A stretch of 64,000 nt of DNA, from NCBI GenBank assembly GCA_001599595.1, contig BCHH01000006.1:2464319-2528318 (forward strand). The letters are read 5' to 3'. This stretch comes from Beverwykella pulmonaria (lineage: Eukaryota; Ascomycota; Dothideomycetes; Pleosporales; Melanommataceae). The notes beneath the pieces are model-generated. The model saw only the letters and a program-made list of their open reading frames with translations, had not been told where the DNA came from and searched no databases. This document shows positions 12,088-24,116 of this stretch, piece by piece (positions within the stretch are counted from its first letter, which is position 1; each line of letters opens with the position of its first letter). The translations under genes were made by a program, and so were the position numbers.

Positions 12088-13895
12088 CTAGACGGCTGTT
12101 TTTTCCTTCTTCTTGTCTTTCCTGTCATGCTTGCTTTCTTTCTTTGCGGCTGCTTCAGCCATGAGTTGCTCAAAGGCCATGAAGTCACCTTCTTCATCGG
12201 GGTCGCGTTCCGCCTATCAAACCTCATTAGCACTTATACATGCCCCCCTATGGCACATGCATGATATGAAACGTACCTTTGAGAACATCTCCCCGATAAT
12301 CATTAGAGCATGCGCCCGTTCCACCCTCTTATCGAGCTTCACCTGCTTGTCGTTGAGCACTTGATCGCATACCTCCCTCAGTACACTCTGAATCTCAAAC
12401 TTGCTTCCTCTCCATGCAGCGGCGAGAATCTTGCCTGTGACTCGTTTCTCGTACTCTGCCTTCTTTTCGTCTGTCCAGTCTTCTCCACCTTTCTCTTCCA
12501 TCTTGGCCATTTCCTCCATGGTCAATTGTGCGTCAATGGCCGCGGACATGGTATTCCACGTCTCCTTAACCAGTGTGCCCTTGTCCTTGACACGCGAAAA
12601 GAAGCCAGAGATGCCGAGGAATTTCTGTGATTTGATGAACGAGCTGGCTTTCATCAGGTATGTTGCGCCGATAGCGTGCATGATTTCTAGTCCAAAGCTC
12701 TCCATCTTGAGATTCTCGATCTCGAGTTGCGTCTTCGATTTGAATGCGGCCGTGACATCAGCGCCCTTGTCCGTCTCGGTCCATATGGAAATGCGGTCAA
12801 CGAGTTTCTTGGCGAGAGTGCTGACGCGCTCGTCCCGGATTCTCTTCCGCTCGAGCTCGTATGCGGCGAGCTCTTCTCGCTGCTCTTTGGTCAGTCCACC
12901 CTTCTTCTTCTGCTTCTCGCGCAGCTCCTTCTCTGCGTCCGTCACGCCTTCTGCTTCCAAGCGCGCATCCTCCTCTGATTTGTCCATGATGGCGGCGCGG
13001 ATTGGTATCCCGCGGCCCGAATTAGGGGTGCTGGTCCCTGAGACGGGCCGGGAAGGTTGTCTTGATGGGAGTTCGCTCGTGGAGGGAGCGGCTTGTGTTG
13101 CTGGGGTTTCGACATATGGGGGTGGTGGCGGCGGAGGTGCTGACGAAGAAGCTTGTGCTGCTTCGGCGGCGGCCTCGGTTTCTTTCGCTTTGGCGGTAGT
13201 CGATGGTTCTGCGGCAGCTGTGCCAGCCTCGCCAGCCTCATGTTCTACTTTGCCTGGGGCGGGCTTCGCGGCTTCCTCCTCTTCCATTTCGCGCATTGAG
13301 ATCTCCATCGTCTTGGTAAGGTCTTTCATAAGGGAGATCTCCCCGACCCTGTTTTATAAGTTAGCCTCCGAATACAGCGCACGATCTTGTTTGCGATCGC
13401 GTCTACAGGGGGAGAGTACCAGTCAAGGAAGGCATCTCCGCCAAAGATCATGGTGAAGAACTCGGCGGGGTCCTCTGTCAAGTCGTCAGCGCACACCTTT
13501 CCGCATACAAAGCTGCGATTTCATACCAAACCCGGAACCCGGGACCGCGCTCTCTTTTCCAAACTTGTCATATTGTTTCCGCAGGCCCTCGTCGCTGAGC
13601 ACCTGGTATGCCTCGCCAATCTAGCATGTGTGAGCCTCTCGTACAAAAGATCTCCATAACTCGAAGGAATGGAGAACGCGTGGGCGACGTACGATCTGGA
13701 ACTTCTCGTGGGCTGATTCATCCCCGGGATTTTTGTCTGCGCAAGGTCAGCCTCAACATGGCTGATGAGCGTTGTTTTGCTTGGTTTACCGGGATGCAAC
13801 TTTATGGCAAGCTTGCGGTAGGCTTTCTTGATCTCTAGCTCGGTCGCAGTGGGCGGCACCTGCAGGGCATCGTAGTAGGTGGTGTCAACAACCAT
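12088..13895 (-). CDS. Caj1/Djp1-type DnaJ (Hsp40) protein with X domain
   Basis: Type III J-domain co-chaperone that stimulates Hsp70 ATPase; yeast relatives act at membranes and in peroxisomal import. Six exons were resolved: 13895-13790, 13736-13693, 13620-13527, 13474-13420, 13348-12277 and 12213-12088, all GT-AG with phases that agree, giving 498 aa. The J domain fills residues 6-70 and its HPD triad is rebuilt across the first intron (HP|D), followed by [21 protein letters not shown] and RKQYDKFG. A short linker ([14 protein letters not shown]) leads to [10 protein letters not shown], then a low-complexity Ala/Pro/Glu region, and a C-terminal DnaJ-X domain (about residues 230-450, with [14 protein letters not shown]). 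The tail is Lys-rich. The ATG at 13895 was chosen over an in-frame upstream ATG (14009) because [11 protein letters not shown] is the expected J-domain start. Confidence 0.95.
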
Positions 13896-14551
13896 GGCTG
13901 CGTCGTGGTGAGTGTGTCGAGGGAGAAAGAGGGAGAGTGTTGGGGAGGTGGGCGTGGTTGTGAGGCAGCAGATTGTCGCTTTTTCTGTGGCCGTGCAGCC
14001 GGACGACAAGCCACCCCAGCGACGTCACCCAAGTCCTTGGACAGCCCCACTACCGCTAATTGAATCTCGCCGTCTTATATGGCCAGCATACGCAGGTCAG
14101 GACAGCGTTTACTCTTTTGGCTGTGCCTCTACCAGCCCGCGTCTTGTTTGTCGCACTGCAGTGATTACAGCTCAAGGAAAGAACGGTTATGTGACCGTAG
14201 GCTGCGCAGAACGAGAAGCGTACGTCACGCAGTCCATCCGTGGGTACGCACTCCCTTGCATTGATAAATATGTGAGATACTTAGACCCCGTCTACCAAAC
14301 ACAGTAATCGCACACCACCCAATGTCGAGGTATTCCCGTCGTGGCCAGCGGAAGCATGAAAGAAACCCAATGTCGCACCCATCGCCGCCCATGCAGACGC
14401 CATGCTAGAGACCCAACCCATGTGAAATGTAGACCGATAATGAATGTTCTTTTGGGACCACCGCGGGAACTACCTTCCGAAGAAGCGGTACGCCGTGGAA
14501 AGAAATGTCTGTCATGGCTGGGAGGTGCCACTCATCCCTTCCCACGACGAA
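13896..14551. other. Intergenic region upstream of J-protein gene
   Basis: About 655 bp between the J-protein start and the eIF4E stop, both on the minus strand. No convincing coding frame or repeat was seen. Confidence 0.5.
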
Positions 14552-15414
14552 CTAGACAGTGAACTTGGCCTTGGCACGGGTGCTGCCCGCATGGGCCGAG
14601 TCCGTGTGTCCGGAGAATTCGACGCCCTCGTTGTCCTTGAGCTGCAGTGCCTGCTTGAACCGCTTACCGATCTTGTTCAGCACCTCCCTGCCTTGCTCGG
14701 CTGTTCGCCCCCTGGACTGGTCGGCTTTGCCCACCGTCCGGGTCCAGAGACCGATACGGTAGAATCCGCGCCTAACATTGACGACGACTCCCATGACTTC
14801 GTTATCCTCCTCGTCCTCGAGGTTTTCTCCGATGGCCGCGAGCATGACGTGGAGCCAGAGCGCGTCGATGTTGATGGCCTTCTTGTCCTTGAACTGGAAA
14901 GCCCACTTGCCGCCGTGCTTGTTCTGCGTGTCTTCCCATTCCGGACGGACGCCCTTCTTGAACAGGTGGTAGTCGGACTTGAGCGCAAGATCGGACGTGG
15001 GTGTGATGTTGTTCTTCATACCTTGTTAGTGGGATTGCCACAGAACGGACAATGGGTTTACTCACATAGATTCCCCAGAACTCCTCTACCGAGTCGAATG
15101 AGATGACCTCCTTCAGCAGCTCGTTCCAGTTGTCGCCCTGTCACTGTTAGCGCCGCCCCAATACTGCGCGCGCAAAGGGTGTCTACCTTGCCGCTTGGAG
15201 GCTTCGTGAACCACAGCGTCCAGTTATTCATAAGAGGATGTTTCACGTTGAAGTTTTCTGGGTCATGGAAGACGGTCTTGATCTCTCCCTCCGCGGTTGC
15301 GCTAGTGGAAGCATCCTGCTTAGATTCACTGCTCGAATCGCCGGCTGGTGAGATGGGAATTGTGTCCAGCGGCACAGGCTGCTGGGGGTTTGGTGCTGAT
15401 GCAACGTCGGCCAT
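14552..15414 (-). CDS. Translation initiation factor eIF4E (mRNA cap-binding)
   Basis: Binds the m7G cap of mRNA and recruits eIF4G at the start of cap-dependent translation. Exons are 15414-15187, 15137-15066 and 15013-14552, joined in phase 0, giving 253 aa. The N-terminal ~45 residues are variable and acidic. The core starts at KHPLMNNWTLWF with the conserved tryptophans, then VEEFWGIYNNI across intron 2, DYHLFKKGVRPEWED (cap-stacking Trp-Glu) and the late RIGLWTRT motif. At the second acceptor an upstream AG (CAAG) would give an immediate in-frame stop, so the AG at 15015-15014 (GAAG) must be used. Confidence 0.97.
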
Positions 15415-16117
15415 GGTAATTAAGTGGGCGATGTGATCGAGAGAACGTGAGGTTGCGCGGGAGGGTAGGCCGGCGGGAGAGTGAAAGGTGGGTGGATTGG
15501 TGGTGGGCGGCGGGGGGATACAGTGGCAGATGATGCTTTTGAATTCGCACCGGGCGAATATTCTAAAGGTGGGAAGTCGCGGAGGATGAGGGACGGAATC
15601 GCTGTTTGCGGAAGGAGTGGTCGTGAGGCTGGTGGGAACTATCGTTTCGTTCGAGCTGGCGGCTGCTGAGCGGACAGAAAATGCCAGGCGGATTGAAACA
15701 GGCTTGGCGCACTAGTCCCGATTTGCATTATAGTTCATCGTTTCACGGATACAGCAATCATGGTCTGGCCGCAGAATGGATTGATAGACAAACGAGGTAT
15801 ATTTAAGGTAAAACTATGTCCACACCGCCACTACAAGTTCGAGCTCAGCAAGTAAGAGCACGACCTGAAGCAGCCTCGTCGCCGAGCACGGTATCTTTCA
15901 ATATAAGCATATCTTCGGCACAACTGCAGCCATTGATTGGCAGAATTGCAATTTGACATCCATGCTATGATATCGCACTGAGAAACATGTCACACAAGGG
16001 GCGGGGACAATATGAACTGGTCATTAGTATTTCTTACAGGTATATATCCGGGCTGGAAAGAAAGAACCGCCCAAGATTAGAATTACATATAGGCATGAAG
16101 AGACGTACCAGTCGCCC
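15415..16117. other. Intergenic region, eIF4E promoter / ERG9 3' side
   Basis: About 700 bp. The part next to the eIF4E start is purine-rich on the + strand; nothing coding or repetitive was recognised in the rest. Confidence 0.5.
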
Positions 16118-17761
16118 TTAGAGCTCACTGTGACCAGGAGCGTCTTTGACAACCGAAGGTACAGGTGTGCTGGGCGAGCCTGATAAGCCCAGGAGCTGTC
16201 CGAATTGTTGCTTAAACTCGACAAAGGCGATGTCAAACCGTGCGCCTGCCAGCCACGCAATGAAGAGCTAATCACACGTCAGTCGGGGTAGAAGAAATTG
16301 CCAATAAGAGAGCCGTACCATAGAACCTGTGATGATGATGACGGTGAGCACTACAGCGCCAACCATATAGTACGTGTCCCACTTCGCTTCTTCGGCCGCC
16401 GCCTTCTCCCTCGCCGCCTGCTCTGCGCTGGCTGGAGATTTGACGGCATCGATCGGAGGCTTCTGCGAAGGGAAGATGGACTCTATGAACTGCTCGACCT
16501 GTGCATCCAGTCAATAACGATTTGGCGTCATCAATCTAGAGTCAACATACCTTTCCACACTGCATGCTGATCTTTAGGAAGTTGGGGTCGTGCGGATTGT
16601 TCCTCTGGTGTATCTTCCGAAGGTACTTCTTGAACACGTCGCACACCAACCGCAGATTTTGAGACGACTGAATCATCAATTCGCACGCCTCTCCTTTCGT
16701 GATCTTGACGTTCTTCTTGAAGATGTCATGGTTCTGGAAGCAAACGTCGAGTGTGGCGATAGCCATGGATTGGGGAATGGCGCAGAAGTTGAAGACACTT
16801 TGCTCTTTGAGCCCGGCGAGATAGTATAGACAGTCGTCGGCACGGGTCAACGCAGTCAAAATCATTTCCGAACTGACGTTCAAAGCGAGCTCCTTGTTCT
16901 CGGGCTTGAACAAATCCTCGAAGTGGGTGACATGTTTGGACCAGATCTCCTTGGGCCAGAAGCGCCGTTTGTCGTCAAAATCTTCCTTGATGTCCCGAAT
17001 GATATTGACTTGCTGTAAGAATTGACCCATGGACTCCATCAGCTCGGGGCGTTTCAGCAGGGCCGCATTTGCGAGGCCGCCTTCTACGAAGAGTCGAGTC
17101 AAGCCCTCGCCGACAAGACCTGCGACGTAGTGGCAGTACAGCTCATAGTCAGCAATGCTGTTCACTCCGTTGGTGTTGTGCTCGGCATTGTTGGCATAAT
17201 CCGCCATTCCATTGCCCATCCTCTTGGTGATGTCCCTGATGATGACCCGATATTCTGGCTTGATCTTCTTGAACTCCTCTACCACGACATTGAACTCGAC
17301 CAACAGCTGCCTGTCCTTCTCGTCTGGTCCATTTTCGTTGAAATTCCAGCCGTCCTTCTCAAGGATTTCGTGGAAACTTCTTAGAATGGGCTCCTTCTTC
17401 TCCAGCGGTATTGTCATGTCATCTTCTACCGTATCCAAGCCTCGAAGAATGAGGTAGAACAGCGCAACCGGGACCAGGAGTTGGGGATGCAGCTCCATAA
17501 TCACAGCACTGAAGCTGCGGCTCGTCAATTTGAGGAAGTGGAAGCATCGCTTGAGACTCTCGCATTCTTTGGACTCGTCGCGCTCATGTACGGGGTTATG
17601 CCAGACTTTCCTAACCCAGTTCATTAGAGAAAGTCATAAAGATGGGAGGACATGAATTTGCGCCTGAAAGTGCTGAGAGATTCTGCAACGTACCATTGAA
17701 TGATTGAGCGCAGTTCCTGAGGGTGGACGACATAGTACAGCAGGCTCAGTGCGCTAGGCAT
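16118..17761 (-). CDS. ERG9: Squalene synthase (farnesyl-diphosphate farnesyltransferase)
   Basis: Condenses two farnesyl diphosphates to squalene with NADPH on the ER membrane, the first committed step of ergosterol synthesis. Exons are 17761-17694, 17610-16551, 16498-16319 and 16267-16118; phases agree and give 485 aa, slightly long for the family. Aspartate-rich motifs are DTVED (residues 82-86) and DIKED (229-233); the Tyr/Arg regions SRSFSAVI and [13 protein letters not shown] are also present. The C-terminus has a membrane anchor (about 415-440, [16 protein letters not shown]) continued by the last exon (LFIAWLAG) and a polar tail. The tiny first exon encodes [19 protein letters not shown], typical of the family. 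Confidence 0.97.
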
Positions 17762-18634
17762 GTTTGCAGAATATTAAGGAGTGGGAGGCGAGGTGGCTAT
17801 TTTTGCATGCAGTGAGGTGACAAAGTATGAATCCTATACGGCACAGAGTTAAGGAGACTATTGAGAAGTAGAGAGAAAAGTCAGTCAAATGGCAATGCAA
17901 GGTGTGGTGTTGTGGAGCGCAGAGCGTGGAGCGTAGTGCGTGGAGCGCGGAGCAGCGGTAAATTTGCTGCTCGCTGGGCTTCTCCACTTGGTCCATGCGC
18001 ACACAATTTCCGGAGTTCTTCCGCCGTCCCGACCACCCACACTAGGCCATTGGAAGACAACCTCAAGTGTTAATATACACTGTTATGACTATCCGCGGCT
18101 TCATGCTGTGTGAAGTAACACGGCCAGCCATATACTTGCCATTCTGCGCGCTACCTACCTGTGGCTCGCTCATTTTCTTCAATTACTTCACACCTCATTT
18201 GACGACTTGGACAGCAGGCTATATGAAGCTCAACCCATTAGTCCCTGTATCTCCATTGGGGATACTCGATCTATGCAGGCATATGCCGTCTTGATGGAGG
18301 CTTTAGAACGAGTGATAGAACTGTCCAAGTTCTGTGAGTTCAATTATCTCCACAGCCACCTCTCGAAGCAGTACCCTGCAGCGCTTCGAATGATCACACA
18401 CCAATGAAGCGCCCCAGGATCTATGTTTTCAAACCCACCATGGATTGCCAAGCATGTACTCATATATTCCCAACGCTATAGCCTCAGCTGAACGCAATGC
18501 ATTTCATGTCTGCCTGGAGTGGACTTACTGTCTTAAGGTAAATACCCAACTAACAAACGATCGATTATATTATTCTGTTCCCATTGTTCACTTCATCTTC
18601 CAGAGTGAGTTCCCAGTAACCTTTACGTTCCGCA
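17762..18634. promoter_or_regulatory. Divergent region between ERG9 and DUF6594 gene
   Basis: About 870 bp separating two divergent starts. It contains three tandem 14 bp units (listed separately). No other coding frame was convincing. Confidence 0.5.
17912..17953. repeat. 3 x 14 bp tandem repeat upstream of ERG9
   Basis: Three adjacent 14-mers, GTGGAGCGCAGAGC, GTGGAGCGTAGTGC and GTGGAGCGCGGAGC, at 17912-17925, 17926-17939 and 17940-17953. They lie 150-190 bp upstream of the ERG9 ATG. They differ at one to three positions each, so this is a short minisatellite or repeated factor site; function unknown. Confidence 0.75.
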
Positions 18635-19987
18635 ATGCCAAGCCAGAAAATTACTCCACCTGAGCAGCATACCCCGCCGGGGTATTCCAATTTTGCTTCC
18701 TTAATCACTTCCTCTGAGAATAAGCCTTGCATGATCTTCCGAAGGTTCGATTGCGTCAATGCACGGAATTTGTTGATATTGGAGTCGGAAATCGCAGAGC
18801 TGGAGGCTCGGCTCGAAGACTTAGAAAGAGAAGAAATTGAGACTAGCTCTGGAACCGCATTGTCCGACTGGGCTTCGCTAAAGTCGCAAGCAAACAGTCA
18901 TAAAGACCCTGTCGTGAAGCAGACAGCACAAGAAATAGTAGACGTGACCTTGGCTTTGGATAAAGCGTTGGAGAAGTACTGTGCGCACCAGGATCACATC
19001 GCCTCGTACGAACTATGCGGACTAACATATAATGCTCCAGATGAAGCACTTTCAAGAACAAGGGAAGTCATGAAATTGTCGCCTCCAAGACACGAAGACT
19101 TGAGATCTACAAGGAAATTGTTCCAGCGCCGTGGGGCGAAGAAGATGTTGCAGGGAGCTATGAAACACCACCTTGACCCGATTTATGAAGCTGATCTCAG
19201 TATACTCGACTCTCATGACGATCGAGATGCTGTAACTAGGCTCCTAGAAAGAATGTTCGCGTTCTTGCGTGGGGTGCGTCTTTAGATCCGTATAACATAA
19301 GTTTCTAACAACGAACAGAGCAAATCGCCTCTCGTTAGCCGATCACGCGTACACTACGCAGTTTCACTAATCAGCGCACTGTTTGCCGTGTTCTTCTTGA
19401 TCACACCCATAGTAGCTCTCTACTTCATCCCTGACCCAGTGGCGCGGCTCGGCACTCTTTGCGGCTTTATCATCATCTTCCCTTTAACCCTTATCAGCTT
19501 CACAAATGCCCGACGGCATGAAATCTTTGTCGCAACAGCAGCATACGCTGCTGTTATTGTTGTATTCGTCAGCGGAAACTTGGCCTCGAATACTTTGAAC
19601 TACTATTCGACCACCAGCGCAACGAATCCTCTGCCTGCGAACACCGCCGAAACCATCACCCTTCAATTAACCGAGACTGTTACTTCTGTTATGCAGACAG
19701 CGACGGCTACTATAACTCTCAGTACCGCTCAGACAATCTATCCCACGACTTGCGCCAGTCCGTCTCCATGTGCAACGTCAGGTGCTGCTAGAGGCCGGGG
19801 AGGACTCAATGGCTTGTCCACGTCAGCCAAGGCTGGACTAGGTCTAGCTATAGTGTGCGCAGGGGCTTTGGGACTGCTCATACTTTCTACGATGGTAATC
19901 TGGACTTGCTTTTGTGCTGTGACTATTTTGGCTGTGTTGAAGAAATGGTGGATATCTTGGTACAAGCCAGCAGAGTTGAGTGAATAA
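18635..19987 (+). CDS. DUF6594 family membrane protein with Thr/Ser stalk and extra C-terminal TM
   Basis: Fungal DUF6594 family, function unknown. Exons are 18635-19273 and 19319-19987 (45 bp intron, phase 0), giving 435 aa. The N-terminus has the family pattern GYSNFASLI, MIFRRFD, NARNLL and a Glu-rich coiled coil (ESEIAELEARLEDLEREE). After the splice come the usual TM helices (AVSLISALFAVFFLI, LGTLCGFIIIFPLTLI, VATAAYAAVIVVFVS). What is unusual is the tail: a Thr/Ser/Ala-rich stretch, then LSTSAKAGLGLAIVCAG leading into another hydrophobic segment ending in a Lys/Trp-rich end, like the stalk and membrane span of WSC/Mid2-type sensors. Divergent from ERG9. Confidence 0.85.
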
Positions 19988-20245
19988 AAAAGAGGACCTG
20001 CCGTGTAGAGACTTCGAAGCCTGCGTTTTTGGTTATTATCATTTCTTATAATCTCCTCGCGCTTTGTCTTCCAGAAACGCCGTCACATATGTCACTGTTT
20101 CCTTTTTATCTTGGTAAAATGACGGAGTCTGTATCCACCAAAGGATGATTATACCTGAGTCTGAACGAGGTAGCTCTTTATAAGTCCTGCAATACCAGCC
20201 AAAGCCAATTTCACTACCTTAGGCACGATCAATGCCTCCATCCTC

Positions 20246-21646
20246 TTATGCTCCTCCCATCCCTGAGGCCTTCATACGCATCGGCTTGACACCCAGACCA
20301 TTGTTATTCCTGAAGAACAGTACATGCTTATCTGCGCCTTGCGCGCCCTCGGTCGGTTCTACCCACTGGCAGACGCGAATCACCGTCCACATTGCCTTCA
20401 AGAACCCCAACATTCCACCCCCTGTATCCGAACGGTAGTGCTTTCCCATAACAGGTCTGATAGCCTTGCTCGCCTTCTCGGCATGGTAGTGTGGAATCGT
20501 TGAAGCGTAGTGGTGAAGGACGTGTGTTTCAGCAATGTCGTGGAACACCCATTTGCCCAAGAAGCCCATATCGCGGTCAATGGAGGCGGCGGCGCCTCGC
20601 AGGAAGGTCCAGGACTCAGAGTCGTAGTGGGGTAGCGTGGCATCGTTGTGTTGGAGATAAGTTATCGCCACTACTCAACCATTAGTCCCTCTAAGGAGAC
20701 TATTCAGACGGTGTGCTAGGGTCGGAAACTTACCAAGCCAATGGTTCACCCAGAAATACGGTAACACATACCACAGCGCCATATTGGCCCACCCGTACGT
20801 TGTTCCTAGCCATGCTAGCCCGCTCAGCGCCGTCAGCACACCCGCATCGCTCGCCCAAACCAACTTCGCATCTTTAGCTTCGAAGAGCGGACTCTTCGGA
20901 TCGAAATGATTGACGCCCCCAAAGAACCCATTCCTCTTGCCCACACCCCTTCCCTCAGGATGCTTCTCATGGCAGTCATGCCCCGTATTATTCGTCCAGA
21001 GATACACAATCCAGCCGGCGGCCTGTCGTGCTATGATATACAGGATAGAATACAGCGGCGCATCTTCGGCCGCCTCGGCCAGCTCTTCAATCGCCATATT
21101 TCGCTTTTCAGCGAAGACTTCGCGCGTGGGCGGTAGATGAACGGTGTCTTTTTCCATGTGTGCCGTGCTTTTGTGGTGTTTGCTGTGCGAGATCTTCCAG
21201 GAAAAGTACGGCACGAGTAGCATCGAATGAAGAACGAAGCCCACTGTATCGTTGAGGGTTTTCGAGGGCGAAAAGGCTTGGTGCCCGCATTCGTGCGCGA
21301 GAATCCATACCCCAGTGCCGAAAAGCCCGTTTATGAAGCCGTAGAGTGACCACAGGAGCCCTCGGATGAGGGGCGAGGAAATATATTCAGGCGTGATGAA
21401 TGCTTTTGCGATGTAGAAGACCAAAGCGATTTGTGCGAGGTCGCGTAGGATATAGAGTGAGGCGCGGAGTGGGCTGCGTTCGAAGCATTCTGCGGGGATT
21501 GCGGAGCGAATGTCCTGGATTGTGTAGTCAGGAAGATGGAAAGGATTCCCATTTGTGTCTATGAGTTTGGAACTGTTAGGTTTGTCTGAAAATGGAACTT
21601 GGCGTTGGGTGAGGTTTGTGTCGCCTTCTTTACTTGCTTCCCGCAT
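20246..21646 (-). CDS. Delta-12-type membrane fatty acid desaturase
   Basis: Di-iron membrane desaturase, most like oleate delta-12 desaturases, which turn oleoyl into linoleoyl chains on ER phospholipids. Exons are 21646-20734 and 20670-20246 (intron 20733-20671, phase 1), giving 445 aa. The three histidine boxes are present: HECGHQ (about residue 117), HSKHH (about 155) and HVLHH (about 355). Hydrophobic spans lie between them. HECGHQAFS favours delta-12 over omega-3 enzymes, but regioselectivity cannot be settled from sequence. The ATG at 21646 is preferred; an upstream in-frame extension (to 21736) encodes a Thr-rich stretch that looks untranslated. Confidence 0.9.
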
Positions 21647-22859
21647 CTTGGTCGTAGTTATGGTGGTGGTTAACAAGACTACCGTTGTGATTGAAGGTTC
21701 CTCCAGCAGCTGAGAACAGCTTAGACAAAAACTCAATTGAACGGAGAGAAAAGAAAGAGAAATCTGGAACTGCCTGAATTCCCCTCAAGTTATAGTGAGA
21801 TGTACTTCGCAAACGTTCTGATACGAAAGTCCAGCCAATAGCAGGAGAGGCAGATACCTCCGAAGGTCCCCCTGAGGGATTTAGTGCTCAAAGAATGCAT
21901 CCGCAGCAGCATATATTACCATTTTCAAAAGACTCTTTACCTGTTGCGGGTACGATTTCAACACACCTACAAGTCGCCGACTTCGAATCGATTGCTTCTT
22001 CAAGCCAAGCTTGACACGATGTGGGTCAAAGATGGACTAGCAGAGCTCTATTTCGACCTTAGTGGTTTGTATCAAACAACACTGTCGAATGGATAAGTCT
22101 TAAGGTACTGTTAAAGTCTCTGCTCCAGCGAATTAGAAGCCTCAATATCATCCGAGGTCCCTTAAAGTCTCCTGACACGATGATTGGCTGGAAAACGGGC
22201 ATACACGATACTTCACCGCTTATTTTCTGCTGCAGGTTGTTCTGCTTCTAGTATCTCGCTTGGAGTATCATTGGTTGCTGCTTAGTTCGTGGAGATTTTG
22301 CGGCCGTAAGGTGTCAGGACTTTCCGCAGCACTTGAGGAATTTAGCGGGTGTACGGAACTGTATGGACTATTGTACCTCACATACTTCGTTGAGACAGCT
22401 CTATTTTATTTACCACAACCTATTATCTGCCCCTAGACACAAGCTCGTGTGTACCCACCGTTCCGCCAGACATGACAAGAGTACAGTCATTCCGGGGCAA
22501 TTGTCTTGATCTCTAGTTATTATCGAAAATCCATCCAACAGGATCCCAGATCTGAGGTATTCCAATTTAACTTTCCCCTTACTTTATGGAAGGAGTCGAT
22601 TGAGTTATTCTGAAGTACAGTCGACCTTTTACAGCATATCATGGACTACGCCAATTCCAACTACATGACAAAGTTGAACCTTCAAATCTGGTAATTTATG
22701 TCCCCCACCACTGCTATCGTACCTCTCGTCCAGGTATCAAACAATGCATTCCTTATTCAACTCCATGCTCTACAGAGAAGGCACAAATAGTTTGCGACAA
22801 TACTTATTTGACATTTGTAAATGTTAATGCTAAACAGGCCTATTTCTCGCAGCTCATAT
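21647..22859. other. Intergenic region, desaturase promoter side
   Basis: About 1.2 kb of moderately AT-rich sequence with only short unsupported frames. No repeat with another part of the window was found. Confidence 0.5.
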
Positions 22860-24116
22860 TCATCGAGACTCCTTCGCCCACTGCTTCCCGCTCCATAGTC
22901 CTCCTGTCGTCCACAACCAGTAATCCCTCCCCTTGATTAACCACACCATCCAACTCGGCAACTGCCATCCCATCGCCGCACCAACTCCCTTGCTCTTACC
23001 AATCGGTACCAGCTGCGTCTCGCGCGTGTCCTCCTTGAACACTCGATCTTCGCCAACATCGCTCTCCGCTTTGCCTGATGCGAGAAGCAGATCACGTTTG
23101 ATGTTTGCGCCAAGGACGGGGATTGCGGCAAGTATGTTGTGGACGGCGGGTCGTGCATATGACGATGCATCACCGATGGCGTAGATTCTTGGTCCAGCTT
23201 TGTCGATGCGTAATGTGGAAGTGTTGGTGTCGACGCGGCCGTCGACTGTGAGGAGTGCATCGTTAACGAATGCTGTATTAGGCGTCGTACCCGTTGCAGG
23301 AATGTAAAGATCAGCTTCTAATGTTTTTCCATTCTCGAGCATCAACTTTGTCTTGGTTGCGACGAGTTCAGCGTTCGTTCCTGCACCTTGCAGCTCCACA
23401 GCCTTAATTCTCGTGTTCTTGATGATAGTCACACCAACTTTGGCGAGATAGCCTTCAGCTTGCTGGGCGATGGATGGTCGGAGCATAGGCAAGATCTTGG
23501 AAGCGGTCACCACCGTGATGGCTACCTTGGGATTCTCCAACTTCGAGCTCAACAAGCCAGCACGGCTGTTGAGGTATTCCCCAAGTTCGCCGGCTGTCTC
23601 GATACCCGCAGGCCCCCCACCAGCGATGACGATACTCCTTGCATTTGGCAGTGCCTCTCGAAATGCAGCCCACGACTTACGGAGACCGTCCTCGTCCGTA
23701 TTTAGTCCGAGAAGTGGAGAAGATGTCTTTGCGCCAGTCGCAATAATAAGAGCGCTGAACTCTAATTTTTCGACGCCGCCTGCCTTTAAGGTAATAGACA
23801 CCGTCCGGTTGGTATGGTCAAGCGCCGTTGCCGTACCAGAGATGAAATTGAAACTCTTAGAGGGGTATTGCTCGAACTGTTTCTGGATGTCGACGAACAA
23901 CTTTGCTTGTGGAAACATGTCATTTGATATCATTGCGCGGGGGCAGGCCGGTCGGCATATTGCTTGCGACGAGGCACTGACAAGGATGACCTGGTACGAC
24001 TCCTTTTCTGTTAGGCTGGGAATAACATGCTTAAGGATGTAGTGAGCGGTAGAGATTCCAGCGTAAGATCCGCCAAGGATAACAATCTTCTGGTTTGGGG
24101 TCGTACTCGTTGGCAT
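22860..24116 (-). CDS. AIF/FSP1 (AMID)-like FAD-dependent oxidoreductase
   Basis: Single-exon 418 aa flavoprotein of the AIF/AMID/FSP1 branch of pyridine nucleotide-disulphide oxidoreductases; relatives are NAD(P)H:quinone reductases at membranes. The first Rossmann motif is IVILGGSYAGIS close to the N-terminus; the second (NAD-binding) is SIVIAGGGPAGIETAGEL; a late IYAIGDASSY is the FAD ATG/GD motif. The C-terminus is aromatic-rich (RDYWLWTTGGLW). The start is the ATG at 24116; the frame extends further upstream only with TTG. The substrate cannot be named. Confidence 0.9.
   Translation of the reverse strand: MPTSTTPNQKIVILGGSYAGISTAHYILKHVIPSLTEKESYQVILVSASSQAICRPACPRAMISNDMFPQAKLFVDIQKQFEQYPSKSFNFISGTATALDHTNRTVSITLKAGGVEKLEFSALIIATGAKTSSPLLGLNTDEDGLRKSWAAFREALPNARSIVIAGGGPAGIETAGELGEYLNSRAGLLSSKLENPKVAITVVTASKILPMLRPSIAQQAEGYLAKVGVTIIKNTRIKAVELQGAGTNAELVATKTKLMLENGKTLEADLYIPATGTTPNTAFVNDALLTVDGRVDTNTSTLRIDKAGPRIYAIGDASSYARPAVHNILAAIPVLGANIKRDLLLASGKAESDVGEDRVFKEDTRETQLVPIGKSKGVGAAMGWQLPSWMVWLIKGRDYWLWTTGGLWSGKQWAKESR

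Noticed and set aside
12401..13456. 351-codon + strand frame
   Set aside because: Antisense shadow of the J-protein exon; Ser/Leu-rich with no domain.
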